From Nonomuraea wenchangensis (GTDB lineage: Bacteria > Actinomycetota > Actinomycetes > Streptosporangiales > Streptosporangiaceae), in contig NZ_FOHX01000018.1 of NCBI RefSeq assembly GCF_900111685.1, positions 1 through 64,000 of the forward strand: DNA of 64,000 bases, given 5' to 3'. Below the pieces are notes generated by a model. It saw only the letters and a list, made by a program, of their open reading frames with translations. It was not told the origin of the DNA and did no database searches. The position numbers and the translations under genes were made by a program. This document shows, piece after piece, positions 41,465 through 49,579 of the stretch. Each line of letters opens with the position of its first letter. Position 1 is the stretch's first letter.

Positions 41465-41952
41465 CCGGCGGCGGCGGCGAGGCGTTCGAACGGGCCCGGA
41501 CCGTCGTGCGGCTTCGGCGGGGCGCCCAGGTGACGGACGCGGAGCTCGTCCATGAGCTCCTCGATGAACGCCGGGCCCTCCTCGCGCATGAGCCGCTGCC
41601 GGCTCCGGAGCTCGTCGCTGCCCGGGCGCCAGTCGAGGCCCCAGTTGCCTAGGGCGTAGATGATCGGGAGGGTCTGGATGCCGGCTTCGGTGAGGCTGTA
41701 GCGGGCGCGCTGCCCCCGCGCGGCGGCGCCGCGGGTGAGGATCCCCGCCTCGACGAGCCGTACGAGTCGGTCGGCGAGGATGTTCGAGGCGATGCCCTCG
41801 ATCGACCCGGTGAGCAGCGCCCGGAAGTGGCGGCGGTCGCCGAAGATGACGTCGCGCAGCACGAGCATCGACCAGCGATCTCCGAGCACCTCGACGGCGG
41901 CGTTGATCGGACACCCGGACCGTGGCTCCACGATTCCCTCCTTGACAGGCAT
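41461..41952 (-). CDS. HxlR-type winged helix regulator
   Basis: A 163-aa HxlR protein. SGCPINAAVEVLGDRWSMLV contains the conserved N-terminal cysteine ahead of helix 1. FGDRRHFRALLTGSIEGIAS and NILADRLVRLVEAGILTR form the DNA-binding part, and RYSLTEAGIQTLPIIYALG the wing. Its stop overlaps the PKS stop tail-to-tail by four bases. It is divergent from the RibD-like reductase and MBL genes, with a palindrome in the gap, so those are its probable targets and not the PKS. Confidence 0.9.
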   Translation of the reverse strand: MPVKEGIVEPRSGCPINAAVEVLGDRWSMLVLRDVIFGDRRHFRALLTGSIEGIASNILADRLVRLVEAGILTRGAAARGQRARYSLTEAGIQTLPIIYALGNWGLDWRPGSDELRSRQRLMREEGPAFIEELMDELRVRHLGAPPKPHDGPGPFERLAAAAG

Positions 41953-41967
41953 TTCACTCCACCTATA

Positions 41968-41982
41968 GTACTTGCAAAGTAC
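41968..41982. promoter_or_regulatory. HxlR operator candidate
   Basis: GTACTT-GCA-AAGTAC, a perfect 6-bp inverted repeat with a 3-bp spacer, lies 16 bp ahead of the HxlR start and 25 bp ahead of the divergent reductase start. It resembles the TACTnnnnAGTA-type sites of HxlR-family repressors. Confidence 0.65.
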
Positions 41983-42006
41983 AACCACTTGGGAAGAAGG
42001 GGAGTG

Positions 42007-42603
42007 ATGGGCCGCTTCGTCTATTCGATGAACGTGTCCCTCGACCTGCGGATCGAGCAGGTCCCCGGGGACAACGGCGCCGGCGAGTGGCTGCGCCTCG
42101 GCGAGGAGCTGCACCGCGAGGCCAACGCGCGGACGCGGGCACTCGCGCTCATGGTCCATGGCCGGGTCTACTACGAGACGATGGAGGAATACTGGCCACG
42201 GGCGCCCGAGGACGCGTCGCTGCCGGACTACATGCGCGAGTACGGCGAGATCTGGACCGCCAAGCCCAAGATCCTCGTCTCCCGCACCCGCCGCGGCGCC
42301 GCCCACAACACCCGGATCATCGGCGGCGACGACGCGATCGAGCGGCTCGCCGCCCTGCGGGCCGGGACCGACGGCGACATCAGCGTGGGCGGCGCGACGC
42401 TCGCCACCCAACTCCTCCGGGCGGGGCTGCTCGACGAGCTGCTGCTCTGGACCCACCCGTCGATCCTCGGCTTCGGCCGGCCGCTGTTCGACGACTACGA
42501 CCTCCCGATCGAGCTCGACCTCATCGAGCACCGATCGTTCGAACGCGACGTCACGATGCGTCGTTACGCCATCCAGGACACGAAGGAGACGGGCACGTGC
42601 TGA
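42007..42603 (+). CDS. Dihydrofolate reductase family protein (RibD C-terminal-like)
   Basis: A 198-aa protein of the RibD C-terminal/dihydrofolate reductase-like family. VYSMNVSLDLRIEQ is the first strand, MVHGRVYYETMEEYW the NADPH-contacting region, and GDISVGGATLATQLLRAGLL the phosphate loop, followed by DELLLWTHPSILGFGRPLF. Such proteins are usually NADPH reductases of unknown substrate, commonly next to HxlR regulators. GGGGAG precedes ATG 42007. It overlaps the MBL gene by seven bases. Confidence 0.88.
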   Translation: MGRFVYSMNVSLDLRIEQVPGDNGAGEWLRLGEELHREANARTRALALMVHGRVYYETMEEYWPRAPEDASLPDYMREYGEIWTAKPKILVSRTRRGAAHNTRIIGGDDAIERLAALRAGTDGDISVGGATLATQLLRAGLLDELLLWTHPSILGFGRPLFDDYDLPIELDLIEHRSFERDVTMRRYAIQDTKETGTC

Positions 42604-43427
42604 AGCAGGTCGCGGAGGGCGTGCTGGTCCACCAGAGCGCGTTGCTCCAGAACAACACCGTCGTCGTGCAGGGCCCGAGCGGCGTGCTGCTCATCGACCC
42701 CGGGATCACGGGCGCCGAGCTGGCCGACCTCGCGGACGGCCTTCGCCGGCTGGGCCGGCCCGTCGTGGCGGGCTTCGCGACGCATCCCGACTGGGATCAC
42801 GCGCTCTGGCACGCCGAGCTCGGCGAGGCGCCCCGTTACGGCACCGCCCGCTGCGCGGCCGACCTGCGCGAGCTGCGCTCGGACGCGGACTGGAAGGCCC
42901 GCCTCGCCGAGGCGCTGCCGCCGGAGATCGCCGACGAGACGCCGCTGGAGCTGTTCGGGCTGATCACGGGTCTGCCCGCCGGAGCCACGCGGGTCCCCTG
43001 GGACGGTCCCGAGGTCCGGATCATCGAGCACCAGGCCCACGCCCACGGCCATGCGGCGCTGCTCGTCGAGGAGAGCGGGGTTCTCGTCGCCGGCGACATG
43101 CTCTCCGACGTCCTGGTCCCGATGCTCGACCTGGACGCCGCGGACCCGATCGGGGACTACCTCGCGGCGCTGGAGCTGTTCGACGGCGTGGCGGGCGACG
43201 TCGAGGTCTTCGTCCCGGGTCACGGGTCCGCCGGCGACGCTGAACGGCTGCGCGCGCAGATCGACCTCGATCGGGCGTACGTGCAGGCCCTGCGTGACGA
43301 CCTGCCGGTCAGCGACCCGCGGATCGGGCCGACGGCCAAGCCGGGCTGGGAGTGGGTGAGCGATGTGCACGACGGGCAGGCGCAGGGCCTCGCCCGGAGA
43401 GGCGAGCGCGACGGGGCGCCCCGCTGA
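42597..43427 (+). CDS. MBL fold metallo-hydrolase
   Basis: A 276-aa metallo-beta-lactamase-fold protein. The metal motif appears as ATHPDWDHALWH, where the first His of the usual HxHxDH is displaced. IEHQAHAHGHAALLVEESGV, VAGDMLSDVLVPMLDLD and VFVPGHGSAGD supply the later ligands. GTG 42597 has AAGGAG eight bases upstream and lies inside the end of the reductase gene, so they are co-translated. Probably a hydrolase acting in the HxlR-controlled detoxification unit; substrate unknown. Confidence 0.87.
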   Translation: MLKQVAEGVLVHQSALLQNNTVVVQGPSGVLLIDPGITGAELADLADGLRRLGRPVVAGFATHPDWDHALWHAELGEAPRYGTARCAADLRELRSDADWKARLAEALPPEIADETPLELFGLITGLPAGATRVPWDGPEVRIIEHQAHAHGHAALLVEESGVLVAGDMLSDVLVPMLDLDAADPIGDYLAALELFDGVAGDVEVFVPGHGSAGDAERLRAQIDLDRAYVQALRDDLPVSDPRIGPTAKPGWEWVSDVHDGQAQGLARRGERDGAPR

Positions 43428-43445
43428 CGTTCGCGTCGGCCGGGA

Positions 43446-43483
43446 GGGTCGCCCGCGTCTCGCGCGAGAGGCGCGGGCGACCC
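43446..43483. terminator. Bidirectional terminator with a palindromic loop
   Basis: GGGTCGCCCGCG (43446-43457) pairs perfectly with CGCGGGCGACCC (43472-43483). The loop contains the 12-bp palindrome TCTCGCGCGAGA. It lies in the 61-bp gap between the convergent MBL and propeller genes. Confidence 0.8.
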
Positions 43484-43488
43484 GTGGT

Positions 43489-44643
43489 TCAGCCGACGGC
43501 CGGGCCCGGGATCGGGCTGTAGCCGCCGAACTTGTGCGGCGGCAGGACGGAGGGATTGGGCTCCAGGTTCAGGCCCAGGGCGCCGCTGCCGAGGCGGGCC
43601 AGCAGGAAGCCGGTGCCCGGGACGCTGGGGCCGGTGCCGAACGCCGCCGGGTTGCCGGTGACGGTCCCGTCGATGCGCTCGAAGCCGCGGTAGGCCGCGT
43701 CAGGAGCGGTCGTCTTGTTGACGTACAGGGCGTTGTCGGTGCCCCTGACGTAGAGGGCGGTGACGTTCGCCTGGTAGCTCAGGGCGAGGTCGCTGGTGGC
43801 GCTGCCGCCGAGGGACTTCCAGGTGTAGGGCAGGGTGAACAGGTTGAGCGTCCAGACGGCGTTGTCCGCACCGCGGGCGGCGATGAAGCCGCCGCCGAAG
43901 ATGCCGTCCTCGGCCACGGCGATGTTGCTGGTGACCTGGAGGTCGCCGAGCGGCTCGAAGGGGGTGACGCCGCTCGCGGCCACCCTGCTCACGTAGACGC
44001 GGCGGTCGGCGCCGCGGACGAACACCCGGACGGTGTCGTTCGGGAAGGCGAAGGTGCGGGTCGCGGTGATGTCGCTGGTGGCGAAGCCGCCGAGGCTGCT
44101 CCAGCCGCTCCAGGCGCCGCCGGTGAGCTGGTTGGTCCAGACGGCGCCGTCGGTGCCGCGGGCGAAGATCCGCAGGCTGCCCGCCGGCGCGAGGTTGGGG
44201 ACGAGCGCCTCGACGTCGCCGGTGACGGTCAGGCCGGGCACGTGCGCGTAGCCGGTGACGGCGCCGGAGGGGGTGATCGTGTTGGTGTACACCTGGTCGT
44301 CGGTGCCCCGTACGAAGAAGTGGGTGCCCACGGCGTTCACCACCACCGACGGGTCGCCGACGATCACCCCGCCGAGCGACTGGAAGGGCCCGAAGGAGGA
44401 GCCGGAGCGGGCGCTGTAGAGCAGCGAGCCGTCGGCGCCGCGGGCGGCGACGCCGGTCGCGGCGGGCTGTGCGGTGCGGTCGTAGGCGACGGCGGGAGTG
44501 CCGAGGTCGGGCAGGTCGGCGGCGTACGGCGGCGGCGCGGCCGTCGCGGCGGCGCCGGCGGGTCCGGGCGTCAGGACGCCCGCGGCCACGGCCAGGATCA
44601 GGCCCGCGGTCAGGGTCTTGCGTAACCAGTGTGGCTGGACCAT
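43489..44643 (-). CDS. Secreted beta-propeller (PLL/DUF346-like lectin fold) protein
   Basis: A 384-aa exported protein. The signal peptide is at residues 1-32 (WLRKTLTAGLILAVAAGVL, then PGPAGAAA). The mature part consists of about seven repeats of roughly 48 residues, each with a RGxDxxxY/W motif followed by a SLGG-type turn, such as ARGADGSLLY with FQSLGG and FARGTDGAVW with WSSLGG. This is the PLL/DUF346-type propeller, often sugar-binding. ATG 44643 has AAGGGA upstream; a longer frame would add a non-signal leader. It stands alone; ligand unknown. Confidence 0.85.
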   Translation of the reverse strand: MVQPHWLRKTLTAGLILAVAAGVLTPGPAGAAATAAPPPYAADLPDLGTPAVAYDRTAQPAATGVAARGADGSLLYSARSGSSFGPFQSLGGVIVGDPSVVVNAVGTHFFVRGTDDQVYTNTITPSGAVTGYAHVPGLTVTGDVEALVPNLAPAGSLRIFARGTDGAVWTNQLTGGAWSGWSSLGGFATSDITATRTFAFPNDTVRVFVRGADRRVYVSRVAASGVTPFEPLGDLQVTSNIAVAEDGIFGGGFIAARGADNAVWTLNLFTLPYTWKSLGGSATSDLALSYQANVTALYVRGTDNALYVNKTTAPDAAYRGFERIDGTVTGNPAAFGTGPSVPGTGFLLARLGSGALGLNLEPNPSVLPPHKFGGYSPIPGPAVG

Positions 44644-44841
44644 CGAAGTCCCTTCCGTTGGAGAGGTGACCTTGATTCGTCCGGCGGACGCGGGTGGATC
44701 ACCGGCGGCGCGAGAAAGATCGCGCAAGCGCTCCTACAGGTAGGGCGGGCCTCACTGCCGACAAGGGGGTGTGCGGCAATGCGGAGACGCACGGCGGCGT
44801 GGAGCCTGGACCGTAGCTGTGGTCGTTCCCGGGGAGGTCCC

Positions 44842-45306
44842 GTGTCCCTCGTTCTCGCCGCGTTGCGCCGGGCGGCCCAGTGGCATCGGCCGCTCATGCT
44901 GATGGTCGCCTCGATGCTGCTCCTGCTGGTCGTCTCGGCGGCCGGGCTCGCGCTCGACGGCCGGATGCCGTTCGGCAACCCCGTCTGGCTCAAGCTGCTC
45001 AAGCTCGCGGTGTCGCTGGCCGTCTACGGGACGACCCTCGCCTGGATGCTGTCCCTGCCCACCGGGTCGGGCGGTGGACCTCCGGGCCGGCCACCGTCCC
45101 CGCCGTCACCGGGTCCGCCGCCACCGCCGTCGTCCCGGCCGGCCTCTCGGCCGGTGACAGGACACAGGCCGGCTCCGGCGGGGGTGCGAGCAGGCGGGGC
45201 GGCCGCCGGGCGGTCCCGAGGCTGCAGGCGGCGACGGGCCTTTTCCTCGAAGTGCTCATCACATCGCCGCGACCGCTGCTTTGATCATCCTCAGCGGGAA
45301 CTCTGA
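44842..45306 (+). pseudogene. Membrane protein, probably frameshifted
   Basis: From GTG 44842 (GGGAGG five bases upstream) the first 75 residues look like a multi-pass membrane protein: RPLMLMVASMLLLLVVSAAG, then WLKLLKLAVSLAVYGTTLAW and MLSLPT. After about 45065 the frame becomes Pro/Gly/Ser-rich and lacks further membrane segments. Another frame there reads VGRWTSGPATVPAVTGSAAT, which fits better. Related proteins have 6-7 segments and about 250 residues. A frameshift plus loss of the 3' part is likely. A genuine short protein with a low-complexity tail is less likely. Confidence 0.5.
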
Positions 45307-45360
45307 AACGCCCAACGGATAAAGACGGTCGTGACAACCACCTCAGAACGGGAGCTTGTC

Positions 45361-46005
45361 GTGACGGATCCTCCGCCTCCCGACGACCACCGGCCATCGG
45401 TACGCGGCCAGGCCGGGTTGGCGGATCGCCAGGACGACTCCGCCATCATCAGAGAATCGCTGCGCACGCCGGAGTGCTTCGCGGCGCTCTTCGACCGGCA
45501 CGCCACCGCCCTGCACCGCTACGCCGTGCGGCGCCTCGGGCCCGACCACGCCGAGGACGTGGTGGCCGAGGCGTTCACCAGGGCCTTCGAGACGCGCCAC
45601 CGGTACGAGTTCGGCCGCGCGGAGGCGTTGCCCTGGCTGTACGGCATCATCACGAACGTCATCGGCCTGCACCGCCGGGCCGAGGTGCGCGGCTACCGGG
45701 CCATGGCCCGTACGGGTGAGGACCCCGTGGTCGCGGCGTTCGACGAGCGCGTGGCCGCCCGGGTGTCCGCATCGGCCACCCGGCAGCGCCTGGCCGCCGC
45801 GCTGGCGAGACTCGGCCGCGGTGAGCGGGACGTGCTGCTGCTGATCGCCTGGGGCGATCTCACGTACGAGGAGACGGCCCAGGCGTTGCGGGTGCCCATC
45901 GGCACGGTCCGCTCGCGCCTGTCACGCGCCCGCCGCAAGGTCGCGCACGCCCTGGGCGGCGCCAATCCCGTGGAGACGAGAGAAGAAGACCATGAACGAC
46001 CTTGA
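45361..46005 (+). CDS. ECF RNA polymerase sigma factor
   Basis: A 214-aa ECF sigma factor. Region 2 lies at about residues 25-95 (CFAALFDRHATALHRYAVRR, then HAEDVVAEAFTRAFETRHRY and LPWLYGIITN). Region 4 lies at about 145-200 (LGRGERDVLLLIAWGDLTYE, then VPIGTVRSRLSRARRKV). GTG 45361 has GGGAG seven bases upstream; GTG 45331 is also in frame and could be a leaderless start. GAAACG...GGATAAAG at about 45303-45324 may be the promoter. It overlaps the CU044_5270 gene by 14 bases, its usual partner. Confidence 0.9.
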   Translation: MTDPPPPDDHRPSVRGQAGLADRQDDSAIIRESLRTPECFAALFDRHATALHRYAVRRLGPDHAEDVVAEAFTRAFETRHRYEFGRAEALPWLYGIITNVIGLHRRAEVRGYRAMARTGEDPVVAAFDERVAARVSASATRQRLAAALARLGRGERDVLLLIAWGDLTYEETAQALRVPIGTVRSRLSRARRKVAHALGGANPVETREEDHERP

Positions 46006-46888
46006 GCTGATCAGGCGACTGCGCTCGGAGGTGGCGGAGACCGACCCGGACACCCTGACCGGTGCGCGGGGGCACCTGCTGGCCGTGATGGCCCGTAAGC
46101 CGGCTCCTCGGCGCTCCCGGCGACCGCTGACCATGCGGATCACGGGCCTTGCCGCCGCGGCCGCGGTCGCGGCCACAGCCGTCGTGATCGTCACCGGTCA
46201 GGCCGCCACGCCCGTCAAGCCACCGGCCTCCGCTGGTGACGTCCTGCCCCTGACCTCCGCCAGGAACATCCTGCTCGTGGCCGCGGCCAGCGCCGAGCGC
46301 ACGCCGCAGGGCTCCGGAACCTACTGGTACATAAAACGGGAGAGCGAGGACGGCCGGCACGTCTGGGGGGAGAGCTGGACCACGCGCGACGGGCAGCGGT
46401 GGAGCAGAGGGGAGCCGGGCAACGGGCCCGGCGTGGTGAAGGAGCCCTCGGGCACGTTCTGGCTCGGACCCGCCGACAGCGGCGCCGAGGTCTCCATGGA
46501 GGATCTCGAGGCGTTGCCGACCGACCCCGAGGCGCTGAGGCAGAAGGTCACCTCGATGCAGAAGGGCGATCCCGCCGACGAGCTCGACGTCGCCGTCCTG
46601 CCGCTGACCTCGCTGATCGCGGAGCTCCCCGCGCCAGCGGAGGTGCGATCGGCGGCGTTCCGTGCGCTCGCCGAGCTGCCGGGCGTGCAGCGGATGGGCG
46701 CGGTCGGCGGCGGCGAGGAGCTGCTGATCCAAAGCGGGAAGCATGAGAGGAGGCTGGTCGTCGATCCTGAGACGTCCCAGGTGATCCGTACCAGTTGGCT
46801 CCCCACCGCCACGGGAGGGTCGATGGGTACGAACCGCGGGTTGTTCATCAAGCTGACCACAGGGTGGACGGACGAGCTTCCCCGGTAG
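45992..46888 (+). CDS. CU044_5270 family protein (putative membrane partner of ECF sigma)
   Basis: A 298-aa protein. A cytosolic N-terminal stretch (MNDLELIRRLRSEVAETDPD) is followed by one membrane segment (ITGLAAAAAVAATAVVIVTG) and a large outer domain with SGTYWYIKRESEDGRHVWGE and SWTTRDGQRWSRG. This is the CU044_5270 pattern encoded next to ECF sigma factors in actinomycetes. It is thought to act as a membrane-bound regulator of the sigma factor, though no classical zinc anti-sigma motif is visible. Confidence 0.87.
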   Translation: MNDLELIRRLRSEVAETDPDTLTGARGHLLAVMARKPAPRRSRRPLTMRITGLAAAAAVAATAVVIVTGQAATPVKPPASAGDVLPLTSARNILLVAAASAERTPQGSGTYWYIKRESEDGRHVWGESWTTRDGQRWSRGEPGNGPGVVKEPSGTFWLGPADSGAEVSMEDLEALPTDPEALRQKVTSMQKGDPADELDVAVLPLTSLIAELPAPAEVRSAAFRALAELPGVQRMGAVGGGEELLIQSGKHERRLVVDPETSQVIRTSWLPTATGGSMGTNRGLFIKLTTGWTDELPR

Positions 46889-46900
46889 GGTCCGCGCCCG

Positions 46901-48097
46901 TTATCCCGCTCGCCGCAGCAGCAGCGCCCCGGCGGTCATCGCCGCCGCCGCGGCGACGGCGGCCACGGCGGCGAGCAGGGCGGTGGCCGGGAATCCGAGG
47001 GCGCTGGAGAGGGCGCCGAAGGCGAACGGCGCGACGGTGGCGCCCGCGTACACGCCGATCTGCACGGTGTGCCCGGCGTCCTCGGTCCGGCCGGGCACCA
47101 GGCGCAGCGTGGTGGCGAGCAGGAGCCCGGTCCAGCCCCAGCCCGCGGAGAAGGCCAGGATCGCACCGAGGACGAACGTCGTCGCCGTCCCGATCGCGAT
47201 CAGTGCCAGCCCGAGCCCGCCGGTGAGCATCATCGCGACGATCACCGCCGCATTGCGCCGAGGAGCCCGGTCGGTGAGCGCCCCGGCGATGATCCGTACG
47301 GCGATGGCGAACAGGGCGCTGAGCGACAGCAGGTTGCCCGTGACGGTGGTGCCCAGGCCGGTGTGGGTGCCCAGTTCGACGAAGTACGTGGCCACCGCGT
47401 TGTTGCCGGTCGCGGAGAGCGCGGCGGCCAGCGCCCAGAGCACCAGGACCCGCCCGACCGTCCGTCGCTCGCCCCTGGCCTCCTTCGGCCTGACGGGCAG
47501 CGGGCCGCCGGGCGCCCGGGCCAGTGGGGCGAGCGCGGCCGGGACGAGCGCGGCGACACCCGCGACGAGCAGGGCGGTCCGCCAGCCGTACGCCGGGAGG
47601 ACCAAGGCGACGAGCAGGCCGGGAACGAGGGCGGCCGCCCCCAGCGCCGCGCCGATCATGCCCGCGGCCAGCGAACGCCGGTGTTCCGGGACGCGCGCCG
47701 CGATCAGCCGGCTCGCCACCGGCTGGACGAGCGCGTTGCTCAACCCGCCCACCAGCAGTGCCGCCGTCAGCAGCCCCGGCCCGGTCGCCCGCGACGCCAC
47801 CAGCATGACGGCCGACGCGACCAGCGCCGCGACGGCGAGGACCGTGGGGACCGGCAACCGCGCCGCCAACCGTTTGGCGACGGGCGAGCCGAAGGCGGTG
47901 GCGGCGTAGAACAGGCTCATCGCCAGCCCGACGGCGCTGCGGGAGAGGTGCAGGTCCGCTCCCATCGTCGGGGCCAGCGCCCCGACGGTGAAGCCGGGCA
48001 TGCCTGCCACGGTCGCGGTCAGCGCGGTCGCGACGATTCCCGGCCAGTACCGTACGGGCGAGCGGGTGGGCAGGCCGCGAGTGATGGTCGTGATCAT
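46901..48097 (-). CDS. MFS transporter
   Basis: A 398-aa, 12-segment transporter. MPGFTVGALAPTMGADLHLS is segment 1 with its loop, VGLAMSLFYAATAFGSPVAK segment 2, and GMIGAALGAAALVPGLLVAL segments 4-5. It resembles the CynX/NimT-YfkF type and sugar/drug antiporters. ATG 48097 is 18 bp after the MBL gene on the same strand, and both lie behind the MarR operator region. Substrate unknown. Confidence 0.86.
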   Translation of the reverse strand: MITTITRGLPTRSPVRYWPGIVATALTATVAGMPGFTVGALAPTMGADLHLSRSAVGLAMSLFYAATAFGSPVAKRLAARLPVPTVLAVAALVASAVMLVASRATGPGLLTAALLVGGLSNALVQPVASRLIAARVPEHRRSLAAGMIGAALGAAALVPGLLVALVLPAYGWRTALLVAGVAALVPAALAPLARAPGGPLPVRPKEARGERRTVGRVLVLWALAAALSATGNNAVATYFVELGTHTGLGTTVTGNLLSLSALFAIAVRIIAGALTDRAPRRNAAVIVAMMLTGGLGLALIAIGTATTFVLGAILAFSAGWGWTGLLLATTLRLVPGRTEDAGHTVQIGVYAGATVAPFAFGALSSALGFPATALLAAVAAVAAAAAMTAGALLLRRAG

Positions 48098-48115
48098 GGA
48101 TGATCTCGGGGCCGG

Positions 48116-48991
48116 TCAGACGTCCAGGGGACGCCAGGCGGGGCCGGCGCCGTCCTGGCGGACCTGCCCGAAGACCGCGTCGGCGAAGTGGATGCCGAAG
48201 CCGATCGTGCCGGGCTCTTCGAGCTCGGCGACGAGCCGCCGGCGATGCTCGGCGGACCGGGCGGGGTCGTGGTCGTAGAGGCAGGACCATTCGGGGTGGT
48301 CGACCTGGATCGGTGAATGGAGGGCGTCGCCGAAGGCGATCAGGCGGGTTCCGCCGCCGGTGATGACGTACTGCGTGTGCCCGGCCGTGTGGCCGCCGGT
48401 GACCTGGACCCGCACGCCGGGGAAGATCTCCTGCTCGTCCGTCACCGTACGCACGCGCGGCGTCAGCGCGGTGGCCTCCTCCTCGGTGACGCCCTGCGCG
48501 GACAGGTCGCGTCCGGCCCATTCCGGTTCGGCCACCAGATACTCGGCCCGGGTGAACACCGGCTGGTCGCCGCCCGGGGCGGGATGCCAGGCCCAGCCGA
48601 GGTGATCGATGTGCAGGTGGGTGAAGGCCACCGCCTCGATCTCCTCCGGCCTGCGGCCGAGCGCGGCCAGGCCGTCCAGCAGCGCGCCACCGTGAACGGC
48701 GCCGTTCGGGCTGCCCGGCTCGGCGGGCAGCGACACCGGGCCCCACCCCGCGTCGATCAGCAGGGCGCGGTCGCCGTTCTCCACCAGGAGACCGCCGATG
48801 CTCGCCACGAGGTGGCCGGAGTCGTCCAGGTACTGCGGGTGGGCGGCCCAGATCTCGTCGGTGGTGTCCGGCAGCCAGCTGCGGGGTCTGCCCTGGATGG
48901 CCCCGTCCGGGACGAAGGACACCTTCGTCTCGCCCAGCCGTACCGAGCGGATCCGCGCCGGCCGCCGCAGCCGCTCGTCCTGGTGAACCAT
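48116..48991 (-). CDS. MBL fold metallo-hydrolase
   Basis: A 291-aa metallo-beta-lactamase-fold enzyme with an intact metal motif, FTHLHIDHLGW (HxHxDH). VTGGHTAGHTQYVITGGG and IAFGDALHSPIQ supply the remaining ligands. The fold and length match lactonase/arylsulfatase-like members. Upstream AAGG supports ATG 48991. Divergent from a MarR gene and followed by an MFS gene, forming an inducible hydrolase plus transporter unit. Confidence 0.9.
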   Translation of the reverse strand: MVHQDERLRRPARIRSVRLGETKVSFVPDGAIQGRPRSWLPDTTDEIWAAHPQYLDDSGHLVASIGGLLVENGDRALLIDAGWGPVSLPAEPGSPNGAVHGGALLDGLAALGRRPEEIEAVAFTHLHIDHLGWAWHPAPGGDQPVFTRAEYLVAEPEWAGRDLSAQGVTEEEATALTPRVRTVTDEQEIFPGVRVQVTGGHTAGHTQYVITGGGTRLIAFGDALHSPIQVDHPEWSCLYDHDPARSAEHRRRLVAELEEPGTIGFGIHFADAVFGQVRQDGAGPAWRPLDV

Positions 48992-49038
48992 GGTCGCCTT
49001 CCCTTCTTCGTGGTTCGGGTCGTCGACCCACCGTAAGA

Positions 49039-49079
49039 TTCAAGCTTGAAATGGTCAAGCTAGAAATATTCTCGCTTGA
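49039..49079. promoter_or_regulatory. MarR operator candidates
   Basis: TTCAAGCTTGAA at 49039-49050 is a perfect 12-bp palindrome. TCAAGC (49055-49060) and GCTTGA (49074-49079) form a second inverted pair of the same half-site around an AT-rich core. Repeated TCAAGC half-sites in the gap between the divergent MBL and MarR genes strongly suggest MarR-type binding sites overlapping the promoters. Confidence 0.7.
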
Positions 49080-49100
49080 TGTACTTGCTAGGATGGGCGC

Positions 49101-49535
49101 ATGAGCACGTCCCCGTCCTCGGAACCGCAGGCCGTCGCCGAGCGCGAGCTGTGCGGCCTGGTGAACGGACTGGCCCAGCAGATCGCCGTTCACGTCCGCG
49201 AACGTGCGGTCACCCTGGGCCTCACCTCGGCCCAGGCGACCGCGCTGCGGGAGCTCACCGGACCTATGACCATGCGGGAGCTCGCCGAACGCATGAGCTG
49301 CGAGCCCTCCAACGCCACCTTCATCGTCGACAAACTCGAGAAACAGGGCTTGATCGAGCGCCGCGCGCACCCCACCGACCGTCGCGCCAAGCAACTCGTC
49401 CTCACCCCGGAGGGCGACGCCCTCCGCGAACGGCTCCTCGAACTCCTCGTCCAGGACTCACCGCTGGCCGGCCTCACCGCCGAGCAGCAGCGCACCCTTC
49501 AGGACCTGCTCGAACAGGCCATCATCCGTTCTTGA
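49101..49535 (+). CDS. MarR family transcriptional regulator
   Basis: A 144-aa winged-helix protein. LGLTSAQATALRELTGPMTM and RELAERMSCEPSNATFIVDK form the DNA-binding helices, with a cysteine in the turn, and GLIERRAHPTDRRAKQLVLT the wing. Terminal helices suit dimerisation. ATG 49101 lacks a strong ribosome site. Divergent from the MBL/MFS genes with symmetrical TCAAGC sites between, so it most likely represses that unit and itself. Confidence 0.9.
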   Translation: MSTSPSSEPQAVAERELCGLVNGLAQQIAVHVRERAVTLGLTSAQATALRELTGPMTMRELAERMSCEPSNATFIVDKLEKQGLIERRAHPTDRRAKQLVLTPEGDALRERLLELLVQDSPLAGLTAEQQRTLQDLLEQAIIRS

Positions 49536-49579
49536 GCCGACTGAGCACCCGATGGAGCCGGCTCCCGTCAGCGATGCCC

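Noticed and set aside
41461..41982. HxlR regulator at 41461 as the controller of the PKS operon
   Set aside because: It is convergent with the PKS. Its candidate operator lies at its own promoter and that of the RibD-like/MBL genes, more than 11 kb from the PKS operon promoter.
42087..42597. Longer start for the MBL protein inside the RibD-like reductase gene
   Set aside because: The extension is Arg/Pro-rich shadow sequence. GTG 42597 has a ribosome site and begins the family homology.
43446..43483. A regulatory RNA or attachment site at the strong palindrome
   Set aside because: Its place in the short gap between two convergent genes is fully explained by a bidirectional terminator.
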